From a virus, in the IMG/VR virus record IMGVR_UViG_3300007276_000074, positions 1-50,275 of that record: a stretch of 50,275 bases of DNA; one strand, 5' to 3'. Shown in pieces: positions 42,251 through 50,205 of this stretch (within the stretch, counting starts at the first letter, position 1; every line of letters starts with the position of its first letter). Both the position numbers and the translations under genes were made by a program. The notes beneath the pieces were generated by a model. It did no database searches, was not told where the DNA came from, and was given only the letters and a program-made list of their open reading frames with translations.

Positions 42251-42429
42251 TATTCCTCCAAGAAAGGTTCAAGTTTTCCCAAAAAATTCTCGAAAGTGTA
42301 TATACTACCCATACAGTCCATGGCGTAATTTCTGCCATCTGCTACCATGGCATACAGCTCATCACCTTCTTCGGCAGTTAGTACAATACAAATGTCAGGT
42401 CTTTTTTTACCAACGTGTTTAATATCCAT
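42250..42429 (-). CDS. 59-residue hypothetical protein
   Basis: A short gene starting at ATG 42429, preceded by GGAGAG and just after the primase stop. It begins MDIKHVGKKRPDICIVLTAE and continues with EGDELYAMVADGRNYAMDCM and an acidic end. Its TAA overlaps the next start (TAATG). It has the outline of a small alpha/beta protein, unknown function. Confidence 0.65.
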   Translation of the reverse strand: MDIKHVGKKRPDICIVLTAEEGDELYAMVADGRNYAMDCMGSIYTFENFLGKLEPFLEE

Positions 42430-42431
42430 TA

Positions 42432-44642
42432 TTACTCTCCGATTTTACGTAGAACTGGAACCAACAGAGTTCGCTGTAAACGAGCCTCATCCATTGGGTT
42501 TATCCATGATTGATTAATTTCGTTAGCCAGCTGGCGAATATAATCGCCATCAGCTCCGAGATCTATAGAATGTACCAACGCTCGGTACATACAGTTGGAG
42601 CGTTCACCAGGTTCAGCAGCAAATGCGTAGTTGAATGTTTCCTGGGGATCATTAAGCTGCTCTGCCTTGACAGTGGACGGCAGAGACCTGGCTGGCTTCG
42701 GCTTGTTCGCCTGGCGAATAGCAGCCTGCTCCAAAAGATATTTGGTTTTCAGCGGCTGTCCTTCCATTTGTGACAGAACATTTCTGCCTTTGAATGACAG
42801 AAAGATTTGACTCTGAGGTAACACGTCGATTACCAGTCCAAGTTCTGCGGATATTTCCTGGATAAACGACTTCCATGTCCGATCGTTCACATCAACCATG
42901 GCATCAAGTTCCAGTATTACCCGGTACTTGAATTCGTTGTCTGGATCCGATGTGCGAACAACATAATGGTTATAGTTGTTCAACAGAACGTGTACCTCTT
43001 CGTCAGTGATTTGTGACTTGTCGACATCGAGCACTACAAACTTCGTACCGCCTACCAGGTTATCCTTATTGCGGATACCGTCCTGGAATGCGAACGAGCT
43101 GTAGCAGGCGTTCTCGCGGAGAAGCAATTCGAGCTCTGCGAAATTGGTTTCGTAAAAATCATAGCCTTCACTGGAATTGGTGGCCATATGTTCTTTTAGG
43201 GCAGCGCCTTTCAATTCAGTTTCGAATATCTTATAGGAAACTCCCACGACTTTCGTCTTGATCATTTCTTTATACTGGATACCACCTTCCTGGGTGCTGT
43301 AGGAGCCATTCTCGTCGTAGCTATTGGCCAGGACGCAAAGCTCTTCAACCTTGTGCTTGCTCGAACCGGTTCCACCGATGTACGACAGCTTGCGCAGTTC
43401 GTGCAGCGATAGGAAGAATTCACCGTCTTCAGCTTTGTACCGACACATGTCTGCCAGCTGCTCATACGGCTCCTTTACCAGCTCACGCTCGAACTCAGCC
43501 AGGGATTCAGTAAGGAACTCGACTGTGTTGATGGCGTACGCATAGTTCTCTTCGTCCACATTATCAATACCAGCTAGGATAGCGTAGCTTCCAGCTAACT
43601 TCAGAGCCAGCCATTGCTTGTGCTTCCGGCTGAGCTTGGAGATTTGATACTTGTTGGACATCTCCTCGGAAAGAATGTTATTGTATTCCAGGTAGATGTC
43701 GAACAGCTTGCTCGCTCCGATAGTCATCTTCAAAGGTTCACGACTGGTATTTTCAACCAGGTGAGCTGTCAGCTTATTCAGGGTGTCCTGAGCTTCCAGT
43801 ACACGCTGACGCTCTTTTTCCTTCATCTCGTATAACTCGTCTATAGAAGTTATTTCGAGCTGTACGGGCTGCTCAGGCGTGTAGGTGAAGATACTACGGC
43901 GTGCAAGCTGGGTGTTGAACACCATCTTGAATTTCGTCTTGATCTCGTTGTTGAACAACAAGGCTTCCTGGCTACCGAAGAACAGGGCGTTCACCGGGAG
44001 ATTCTTGATCTCACCGGTCTGGTTTTCGAATGACTTGACGATTTTCGGAGGAATATTCCCCAGATCGTAGGCCACAGAGATTGTCTTGATGATATCGGTG
44101 ATAGACCCATTGTTCTGGAGCTCAGATCCGATTTCAGACGTCATGATACTGCCGGCACCTATCGGGTTTTCAGCGATATCTGCGAAATGGTGCATCAGGC
44201 CTTCTACAGTACCGAGTCCGGTCTGCAGAGGTTTTGGTTGTTGGTAGTGTTTCTGCCAGTTTTCGGCTCCATCACCTTCCAGGATAGCAATCTTTTCAGC
44301 TTTATCGCGTGCGTACTCCTTGCGGTACTCTGAGAGCTCCTCATAGCCCGTTGACAGGGACTTACGAACAGCGTTGAGTGACTTATCCTTTGAGGTACCA
44401 GAGGCGCTAAGAGCGAATACAATCGCATTGGTGGGCACCAGTGTTCCGTCGAACAGTTCGATCGGTTTACGTAAGTGGGAGGAGAATGTGATCAGCTCAG
44501 ACAGCGTGATAGCCAGCTTAAGCTTAAATGGCACTTCTCCGGCGATTGTGTTGATGCCACGCTCTACAATCTTAGGATACGGACCCAAGTGTGCGGTACG
44601 ATCCTTGATGTAGTTGTCGAGCAGTTCCTTAGTTCCCGTCAT
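42432..44642 (-). CDS. AEP-type primase with N-terminal DUF3987-like region
   Basis: The 736-residue protein has two parts. Residues about 1-400 resemble a DUF3987-type ATPase, but the P-loop region reads ALSASGTSKDKSLN (about 77-90) and lacks a standard GxGKS, so ATP binding may be lost. Residues about 480-650 show the archaeo-eukaryotic primase core: KFVVLDVDKSQ (D539, D541), YRVILELDA, and VLPQSQIFLSFKGR. The C-terminus is helical. It probably makes primers for the family A polymerase. Coupled to the upstream gene by a 14-base overlap. Confidence 0.78.
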   Translation of the reverse strand: MTGTKELLDNYIKDRTAHLGPYPKIVERGINTIAGEVPFKLKLAITLSELITFSSHLRKPIELFDGTLVPTNAIVFALSASGTSKDKSLNAVRKSLSTGYEELSEYRKEYARDKAEKIAILEGDGAENWQKHYQQPKPLQTGLGTVEGLMHHFADIAENPIGAGSIMTSEIGSELQNNGSITDIIKTISVAYDLGNIPPKIVKSFENQTGEIKNLPVNALFFGSQEALLFNNEIKTKFKMVFNTQLARRSIFTYTPEQPVQLEITSIDELYEMKEKERQRVLEAQDTLNKLTAHLVENTSREPLKMTIGASKLFDIYLEYNNILSEEMSNKYQISKLSRKHKQWLALKLAGSYAILAGIDNVDEENYAYAINTVEFLTESLAEFERELVKEPYEQLADMCRYKAEDGEFFLSLHELRKLSYIGGTGSSKHKVEELCVLANSYDENGSYSTQEGGIQYKEMIKTKVVGVSYKIFETELKGAALKEHMATNSSEGYDFYETNFAELELLLRENACYSSFAFQDGIRNKDNLVGGTKFVVLDVDKSQITDEEVHVLLNNYNHYVVRTSDPDNEFKYRVILELDAMVDVNDRTWKSFIQEISAELGLVIDVLPQSQIFLSFKGRNVLSQMEGQPLKTKYLLEQAAIRQANKPKPARSLPSTVKAEQLNDPQETFNYAFAAEPGERSNCMYRALVHSIDLGADGDYIRQLANEINQSWINPMDEARLQRTLLVPVLRKIGE

Positions 44643-45474
44643 GTCCTACGGCCTCCATTACAGTTTGAAAGAATTCTATTTCATCGAACTTGGTACCAAT
44701 ATTCATCGCTCCCTCGATATCGGTTAAGGCGTAACCTTTGTGAGGACAAATATTATCGCCATAGAAATCTTCCATCAGCGCAAAGTAAAACTTACGTAAC
44801 AGCCGATCGTTAACTACGGCGGACATTGTCTCAACCGACTTTGGTTCCTTGTGGGAGAACAGTGGAATGGACGACATGAAGTGTCCTCCTTTTATCTCAC
44901 AGGACTGGATCGGGCAGATCAGTGTGACCTTGATGAAGATGTGCTTGCGCTCGAGCTCTTCCACGGTGGCCAGGAGCTTGGCAGCATTGTTACGCACATC
45001 AGCATTCGATATGAAGTACGGGTAGCTGACGCTGACGTAGAGCTCGTAGAAGAAGTCGATGTACTGACGAGTCGGAGTGATGACACAGTCAGATTCGCCA
45101 GCGGCGTATTTAGCTATGTCCACACCAACCTGGGTACCTTCAGAAGCATAACGATAATTCTCGTATACCTCCTCGGTGATCAGTCCACGCTTGTGTAAGT
45201 TCGAGCGTACCAGGTTGCGGATACTGGAACGTTCCTTCTCCGGGAAGTCAGACTCAGAACGGAGTAATTTGCCCAGGGCCTCAGCGTATGACATATCGCA
45301 GATCATGTCGTCTGCCTGAGTCAGCTTGCTCACTACGTGACGGAAGTGATCCAGGTTACGGAATTCCAGGTAGCTTCGCTTATCGAAGATATCAAAGAAT
45401 GACTTCGGAAATACGTCAGGGTATGAAGCGTCTCCGTTCAGCTTTGCTACAGTAGAATGTTTATTGGGATTCAT
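44629..45474 (-). CDS. unknown partner of the MoxR ATPase (VWA-like candidate)
   Basis: The 281-residue protein follows the MoxR-like gene after 11 bases. Features seen: LDHFRHVVSKLTQADDMICD, a helical EALGKLLRSESDFPEKERSS region, then an alpha/beta half with YIDFFYELYVSVSYPYFI and RKHIFIKVTLICPIQSCEIK. MoxR ATPases of N4-like phages are encoded beside a VWA-type protein, and the strand-helix alternation would fit that. I cannot see a clear MIDAS (DxSxS) motif, so the label is tentative. Confidence 0.55.
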   Translation of the reverse strand: MNPNKHSTVAKLNGDASYPDVFPKSFFDIFDKRSYLEFRNLDHFRHVVSKLTQADDMICDMSYAEALGKLLRSESDFPEKERSSIRNLVRSNLHKRGLITEEVYENYRYASEGTQVGVDIAKYAAGESDCVITPTRQYIDFFYELYVSVSYPYFISNADVRNNAAKLLATVEELERKHIFIKVTLICPIQSCEIKGGHFMSSIPLFSHKEPKSVETMSAVVNDRLLRKFYFALMEDFYGDNICPHKGYALTDIEGAMNIGTKFDEIEFFQTVMEAVGHDGN

Positions 45475-45485
45475 AGTTGTGTCTC

Positions 45486-46262
45486 TCAGGTTGATTTTCC
45501 AGATTGCATCATGGCAACTTCGATCAAGTCGTCTATGTTAGTACAATCCGATTGTGATACTTGATTAGGCATATTTGCTATGGCGTCGTTATACTTGTCA
45601 AGAATGAGTTCGTTTCCGTCTACCAGGTTAAATACAAAATCGTCAAGAAGGCTAAGCTCTTTGCGTTTTTGGTAGCGAATACTATCACGCATCGAGATAG
45701 TTTGTGTGGCGTTATGGTCCTTCATTATTTTACGCAATACTTCCATTTTTCGGAAGGTATCTGAATCTACCAGGCTTTGCTCCAGGTTCTCGTCCCTGTC
45801 CAGAGGGATTCTATCGAACCTGTCCTCTGTTGCAGCGTCGAGCTTTGCTCTGCCGGTGTATTCAGCATGTTGGTTCTTCGGATTGGCAGCAGCCATAAGA
45901 CGGAATTCCGGGTGTACTTCTACCATCTTATCCGGGAACGTAATGTAACCGTTTTCGATCGTGTTGATCGATAGAAGTACGTTAGGATCTCCAGCATCGA
46001 TTTCATCGATCAGGAATAGCCCACCGTGCTCGAATGTATGACGGAGATGAGATGGAATATACACACCGTTTACGTTAATGAAGCCCAGCAAATGTCCTAG
46101 CGTTGTTTGCCTGGTCATTCCGATTACCATGAAGTCACGGTTTTGTTCTTCAGCTACTTGTCGAGCCAGGGTAGTCTTACCAGATCCCTTTTCGCCCATC
46201 AGCAGCACAGCCATGTTGTTATCTACGAGTTTAGATATCTCGTTAAATTTATGGTGTTTCAT
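45486..46262 (-). CDS. MoxR-type AAA+ ATPase
   Basis: The 258-residue protein has Walker A MGEKGSGKT (23-30), Walker B GGLFLIDEID (D86, E87), the sensor-1 stretch RLMAAANPKN (N127) and TEDRFDRIPL with the arginine-finger region. The GYITFPDKMVEVHPEFRL stretch with pore-like loops is typical of the MoxR/NorQ branch, which remodels partner proteins, often with a VWA protein. N4-like phages carry a comparable ATPase near the replication genes. The partner is probably the next gene. Confidence 0.9.
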   Translation of the reverse strand: MKHHKFNEISKLVDNNMAVLLMGEKGSGKTTLARQVAEEQNRDFMVIGMTRQTTLGHLLGFINVNGVYIPSHLRHTFEHGGLFLIDEIDAGDPNVLLSINTIENGYITFPDKMVEVHPEFRLMAAANPKNQHAEYTGRAKLDAATEDRFDRIPLDRDENLEQSLVDSDTFRKMEVLRKIMKDHNATQTISMRDSIRYQKRKELSLLDDFVFNLVDGNELILDKYNDAIANMPNQVSQSDCTNIDDLIEVAMMQSGKST

Positions 46263-47215
46263 TACTTGAACCTCACCTTATGTGCATCATTAGTGCTGAA
46301 GGGTGAGTCGGTATCGATTTCACTTAACGTGATCATATAAAGACACCAGCTTTTAAATTCGTCGGCAGTCTTGAATTCTACTTCTTTCCCGTCGTCGGCA
46401 AACTTCAGGTGGTCACTGATAAACTTGAATATGTGTTCCATGTCGATAGCATGGTCCAACGGCAACGAAGTGTATTCTGATAATGGTAACTCGTTGCTAC
46501 ACAACGGAAACAGGAATTGAAATACCTGCTCAGGGCTGAGATCAACTGTTACATCATTATAGACATGCTCGTTAAGCATTGACTTGCTACAGTACTTACA
46601 CATTCCGGTGAATATGCGTAACAGCTCGTTGTCGACCCTGTAGTTCGGATGCATATCCATTAATTTGGCGTAGAGATCCGTAGTGTCCATATCTGGTAGC
46701 TGCTTTGACTCAGTGCGAAGTTTCTGTACTCCGTAGTTCATAGTTAAATTGAACATTGAGACGATGAGTCCGTGGTCCATGCCCTTGCTCCTGGCCAGGA
46801 TAGTAGTCCAGATGCTTAACGGAGTCGATGACTCAACGATAAACGGTAAGAATTTATTAGACATTTGGTGTAGTTCTCTCTTGGCTTCTCGGGATTGTTT
46901 TATACGATCGAATACAGAGGCCTGATAGCTCATAGCATCTGCAGCGTCATCAAAGCGTGAAGGAGGAAGTTCCGGTTCGTAGAAATCGTCCATAGTGTAA
47001 CGGTCGAAATCTTTATTTATGCCGCGGACTCTGTCTTCCAGTGGGCTAAAGTTTCCTTGGTACTTTTCAATCAATTGGGACCCTGTTTGGATTTCCTCTT
47101 GAATAGCTTTCAGGTATTCTGCTTTATCGGTTTCTTCCCATGGATCTTTGGGTTTATGACTTTTGCCTTCAACGTGCTCTTTATACCAGGCTTGAAACTC
47201 ATCCTTACTCGTCAC
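46262..47215 (-). CDS. hypothetical protein upstream of the MoxR pair
   Basis: The 317-residue protein is helical and acidic, with a helical middle (RIKQSREAKRELHQMSNKFL, WTTILARSKGMDHGLIVSMF) and a C-terminal part containing CKYCSKSM, a possible but incomplete metal site. It overlaps the MoxR gene by one base. It may belong to the MoxR complex; no family is recognised. Confidence 0.6.
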   Translation of the reverse strand: MTSKDEFQAWYKEHVEGKSHKPKDPWEETDKAEYLKAIQEEIQTGSQLIEKYQGNFSPLEDRVRGINKDFDRYTMDDFYEPELPPSRFDDAADAMSYQASVFDRIKQSREAKRELHQMSNKFLPFIVESSTPLSIWTTILARSKGMDHGLIVSMFNLTMNYGVQKLRTESKQLPDMDTTDLYAKLMDMHPNYRVDNELLRIFTGMCKYCSKSMLNEHVYNDVTVDLSPEQVFQFLFPLCSNELPLSEYTSLPLDHAIDMEHIFKFISDHLKFADDGKEVEFKTADEFKSWCLYMITLSEIDTDSPFSTNDAHKVRFK

Positions 47216-47224
47216 AGGAATCTC

Positions 47225-47258
47225 CAGGGAAAGGGATCCCCTGACAAGAGGGGATCCC
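47225..47258 (-). terminator. intrinsic terminator after the 47.3 kb gene
   Basis: A perfect 10-bp stem GGGATCCCCT / AGGGGATCCC with a 6-base loop lies at 47233-47258. Read leftward it is followed by TTTCCC, a weak T tract. It would lower read-through from the abundant 114-residue gene into the MoxR group. Confidence 0.7.
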
Positions 47259-47279
47259 AGTTACTACTTGAAATGCGCC

Positions 47280-47624
47280 TTAGATGTAGGCGAATTTCGT
47301 ACCGGCGTCGATGTTTGTGAACATACCGTTGATAGCGATGAGTTCTTCAATCTTGCGATTGAGGTCTGCGCCTTCGGTGTGCTCGACATACTCGACAGCT
47401 TGGGACTTCACACGGGCAACTTCCGCCTGGAGTAACGAAACTTTCGAATCGTCATCAAGGTGGATGAAGCTCATGCTACCGTTGGTGGTGCTCACTTTCG
47501 GTGAGGCAACTTCGGCGTCTTCGTTACCGTACGCTTTACGTGCAGCTGAAACGATAACTGCGACGTTGGTGAGTTTTTCGCCTGAATCGACGTCTTTCTC
47601 GGCAAGGATTTTGGTAATTGACAT
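47280..47624 (-). CDS. small protein, possibly highly expressed
   Basis: The 114-residue protein (MSITKILAEKDVDSGEKLTN ...) has an ideal ribosome site (GGAGACATGAC) and its own terminator, which suggests strong production. It is helical, with VSLLQAEVARVKSQAVEYVE and RKIEELIAINGMFTNI. No family is recognised; an abundant early protein or host-takeover factor is possible. Confidence 0.65.
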   Translation of the reverse strand: MSITKILAEKDVDSGEKLTNVAVIVSAARKAYGNEDAEVASPKVSTTNGSMSFIHLDDDSKVSLLQAEVARVKSQAVEYVEHTEGADLNRKIEELIAINGMFTNIDAGTKFAYI

Positions 47625-47701
47625 GTCATGTCTCCTTCATGGGCTCGCAACTTGGTGGATCATTGGCTGTGCGAGTATCAGCTAATTTGGGAAATGGGCT
47701 A

Positions 47702-49105
47702 TTAGTAGCTCAGTGCTTTCGCGTTCATCAGATTGCTGCCGGCACGGCTACAGGCGACGTAATAGCATCGGAATGCTACCAGGTCTTCATGAGTCCGTAT
47801 TCCGCCGTTGGCAAGGATAGTTTCGATACGGCCATTGAGATCGTCGTCTATGTAGACGGTTTCGAACTCCAGGCCTTTGGATGTGAACACAGTAGCTATG
47901 GTGTAATTGAAATCCACCGGAGCGTCCTGGGCTCGTTTATACAGATCGAAGATGTTGACGCCTTTTCTTCCCAATGACACCAGTAGATTGACTGCTGTTT
48001 TGGTTTCTTGGTCGTCAACGTGTTCGAGTAAATACTGCAGAAAGCTTACGCCTTTTTGACGAGTCTGATCCCAGGCTTCGTATTCATCTTCCAGGAATTT
48101 GTATTGTTTCTGATATACTTTTTTACCACGGCTTGCTCCCATGATAGCCATCGGGTACGCAAATATATCTTTCAGATCCCGCAGTAGCTCGAAGCCTTTA
48201 CCGGCAGATAAGCGCTCATTGATCTCTTTGATGATCTTGCCATTCGTGGATGTGCAATGTAAATACTTTCCATTCTCGACAGGCTCATCGGTTCCTACGA
48301 ACTCGAATTCCTCGTCGACATTGCGGTGCCAGAATTTAGTGATCTTATTGGCGATAATCTCGCTGCAACGGAAGGACTGGGTCAGCTTCATTATTTTCGC
48401 TTCATCAGCCAGCAGTTCAAATCCGTCTACCAGATTCAGGAAGTCGTAGATAGCCTGGTTGGGTTCGCCCAGGCCAATCTTCTTCGGCGCCTTGATCAGC
48501 TTGAATATCTCGAGAGCTACAGCAGTTGTATCATTGATCTCGTCAAGTATGACCAGATCGTATTCCAGGACAATACTGCCTTCACTTAGTAACAAGTGTA
48601 GATATTTAAGCATGAAATTGAAACTGGGGTCTAATGTCTTGTCGACCATCTTTTCCACATACTTAACAGCGAGTTCGACCATTCTTTCGTCAACGTCGTC
48701 GTCCGGTGTGCGGAAGTAATCTTCGAAGAACTCCCACATGTCCGTACTGGCTGACACATAGAAATCATTGATTCCTTTGATGAGAGCAGCCTTCTTGGTG
48801 TACGTGAGATTCTCAGTAATGCACTTGTAGCTGATATCACTAATGTTCTTTGGCTTGACAGCCTGGTACGCAAGTGAGTGCCACGTCCTGCATTCGATGT
48901 TAAGGCCTTTGAATCTCGGAATGCCTTCCTGGACTATCGCTTTATTGAAAGCGGTGTACAGAGCTCGTTTTGGCTGCAGGACTTCAGTTACTTCCCTGGA
49001 CATGAAAGACTTACCTGTTCCAGCACCTGCTTTGATAAGTACAATGCCGTCGTTGGCAGGTATCCAGTCCAATAGGTCATGCTGTTCAGGTGTATATATT
49101 TTCAT
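47702..49105 (-). CDS. SF1 (UvrD/Rep-like) DNA helicase
   Basis: The 467-residue protein shows helicase motif I KAGAGTGKSF (26-34), Ia-type ALYTAFNKAIV and TWHSLAYQ, motif II VILDEIND (D188, E189), motif III GEPNQAIYDFLN, motif IV-type LTQSFRCSEIIANK, motif V VFTSKGLEFETVYIDD and motif VI YYVACSRAGSNL. It is short for UvrD (~720), lacking large 1B/2B inserts, similar to phage replicative or recombination helicases. It is the first gene after the tandem terminators, with a hairpin upstream that may be a promoter. Confidence 0.9.
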   Translation of the reverse strand: MKIYTPEQHDLLDWIPANDGIVLIKAGAGTGKSFMSREVTEVLQPKRALYTAFNKAIVQEGIPRFKGLNIECRTWHSLAYQAVKPKNISDISYKCITENLTYTKKAALIKGINDFYVSASTDMWEFFEDYFRTPDDDVDERMVELAVKYVEKMVDKTLDPSFNFMLKYLHLLLSEGSIVLEYDLVILDEINDTTAVALEIFKLIKAPKKIGLGEPNQAIYDFLNLVDGFELLADEAKIMKLTQSFRCSEIIANKITKFWHRNVDEEFEFVGTDEPVENGKYLHCTSTNGKIIKEINERLSAGKGFELLRDLKDIFAYPMAIMGASRGKKVYQKQYKFLEDEYEAWDQTRQKGVSFLQYLLEHVDDQETKTAVNLLVSLGRKGVNIFDLYKRAQDAPVDFNYTIATVFTSKGLEFETVYIDDDLNGRIETILANGGIRTHEDLVAFRCYYVACSRAGSNLMNAKALSY

Positions 49106-49145
49106 TTAATAGTCCAAGGTTGCTTTGAGTCTCAATCCGCTCCAG

Positions 49146-49158
49146 CGAAGCAGCTTCG
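49146..49158 (-). promoter_or_regulatory. candidate N4-type hairpin promoter for the helicase operon
   Basis: CGAAG-CAG-CTTCG forms a 5-bp stem with a 3-base loop on the plus (template) strand. N4 virion polymerase recognises such template-strand hairpins, for example GAAGC-GGA-GCTTC, and starts ~11 bases away. Here that would be near 49141, giving a ~36-base leader before the helicase ATG at 49105. Loop centre is A, while N4 has G, so specificity would differ. Confidence 0.4.
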
Positions 49159-49197
49159 GCAGTACGAGCATGATTATTTCATTAATAGGCTAGCGCG

Positions 49198-49232
49198 AAA
49201 AAAAAGCCCCCACTGCGTCAAACAGTGAGGGC
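49198..49232 (-). terminator. second of two tandem leftward terminators
   Basis: Reading leftward, GCCCTCACTG (49232-49223) pairs with CAGTGGGGGC (49215-49206), with one mismatch, and is followed by eight T (49205-49198). This is a textbook rho-independent terminator. Confidence 0.9.
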
Positions 49233-49234
49233 CT

Positions 49235-49272
49235 AAAAAACAGCCGGACTAAGGGAGGAGGATCCGGCTGTT
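49235..49272 (-). terminator. first of two tandem leftward terminators
   Basis: A perfect 10-bp stem AACAGCCGGA / TCCGGCTGTT (49239-49248, 49263-49272) with a 14-base pyrimidine-rich loop (leftward strand) is followed leftward by TTTTTTA. With the next hairpin it isolates the three right-end genes from the helicase operon. Confidence 0.88.
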
Positions 49273-49347
49273 GGGGCATTTGAATCCCATTGTGGCTCAC
49301 GCAGGGAATGACGTGGAGAAAACCTGCTATACAGGCAAGCCGGAAAT

Positions 49348-49665
49348 TTAGATTCGTTTTGCGATTCGGTTAAAAAGGCCTTTGCCCATAAGGGCGCTAT
49401 TGCCTCCACCACCACCACGGCTAGCACTACGCTTACCACCAGAATCTGGTCGTCTAGCACGGCTACCAGTAGGCGATCGTCTATCTACAGGTCCTTGTTT
49501 TCCAGGAACTTTGACAGCTTGTACCGGGGGTGTTTTAGATACGTTGATTTTTGGCTTTGCAGCGTTATCAAACATTTTATTGACTTTTCTGCCTGCTGCT
49601 TCAGCTACGGAAGTCTTGATTGCTTGAGGCTGAGCCAGGCTTTTACTGAAATCGAGTAAAGGCAT
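49348..49665 (-). CDS. basic, disordered protein
   Basis: The 105-residue protein has a short helical start (MPLLDFSKSLAQPQAIKTSV), a Lys/Pro stretch, and a Gly/Arg/Ser-rich end (SRARRPDSGGKRSASRGGGG) followed by FNRIAKRI. Such tails bind nucleic acid or pack in virions. It is followed by tandem terminators. Function unknown. Confidence 0.65.
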   Translation of the reverse strand: MPLLDFSKSLAQPQAIKTSVAEAAGRKVNKMFDNAAKPKINVSKTPPVQAVKVPGKQGPVDRRSPTGSRARRPDSGGKRSASRGGGGGNSALMGKGLFNRIAKRI

Positions 49666-50033
49666 TATTTAGCCTGCTGTTGTTGTTGCATACGCAAGAA
49701 ATCCCGGGTGGGGACTTTTGGTATAGTACCATCGACAAAATAAGCTTCAATTTGTGCGTTGCTTTTATCACGATCAGATCCTGAAGCAACGTAATTATTC
49801 AGTTGCTCGGGAGATCCCATCAATCCAGCTAACCCTTGGGCTACTTTGTTGCCGGCGTTGCCAATGGCAGCCAGGATAGGATTTTGATACTGGACATTGT
49901 TTCGTATGGGAATACCATGCTGAGAAACAGCGTTGTTCTGGGCCCGGATGTCCTGGCCATCGAGTACAGTCGCACCAGCTAGGCTGTTTACATACTGTTT
50001 TGCGTTTGTTCCTGGGTTGAAAATACCGGGCAT
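49665..50033 (-). CDS. small protein, possible virion component
   Basis: The start chosen is ATG 50033, with ribosome site GAGGAAAG; the longer ATG at 50060 lies in the upstream gene and has none. The 122 residues (MPGIFNPGTNAKQYVNSLAG ...) are Gln/Asn-rich and low in charge, with a GNAGNKVAQGLAGLMG segment like internal virion proteins and a poly-Gln tail. TAATG overlap with the next gene. Its late or early class is not clear. Confidence 0.65.
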   Translation of the reverse strand: MPGIFNPGTNAKQYVNSLAGATVLDGQDIRAQNNAVSQHGIPIRNNVQYQNPILAAIGNAGNKVAQGLAGLMGSPEQLNNYVASGSDRDKSNAQIEAYFVDGTIPKVPTRDFLRMQQQQQAK

Positions 50034-50034
50034 G

Positions 50035-50205
50035 TTACTTTCCTCTTTGAATTGGTTCATCTTTCAATTCCTGGATAGTATCAGGTGGTGTGACGTCTTT
50101 CAAGGCACAACGGTTGCAAATATCGCCGAATATGTCGTCTTTCTTCATTTGATGTCCACATACCCAACAACGTCGGATGTAGTCATCAAGCCGTTTAGCG
50201 TTCAC
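50035..50205 (-). CDS. 56-residue zinc-ribbon protein
   Basis: Starts at GTG 50205, preceded by AGGTGAAAA. The sequence has two Cys pairs, CWVC (C13, C16) and CNRC (C30, C33), the spacing of a small zinc ribbon, then a Pro-rich acidic-helical tail (VTPPDTIQELKDE). It ends two bases before the next start. Probably binds nucleic acid or a polymerase. It is the first gene of the leftward arm. Confidence 0.75.
   Translation of the reverse strand: MNAKRLDDYIRRCWVCGHQMKKDDIFGDICNRCALKDVTPPDTIQELKDEPIQRGK

Noticed and set aside
49280-49347. Possible tRNA suggested by GGGATTCAAATGCCCC on the minus strand
   Set aside because: No acceptor stem, D arm or anticodon arm can be built around it.
49233-49460. 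75-residue leftward frame reading through the terminator hairpins
   Set aside because: It overlaps two terminators and the basic protein gene in another frame; no support.
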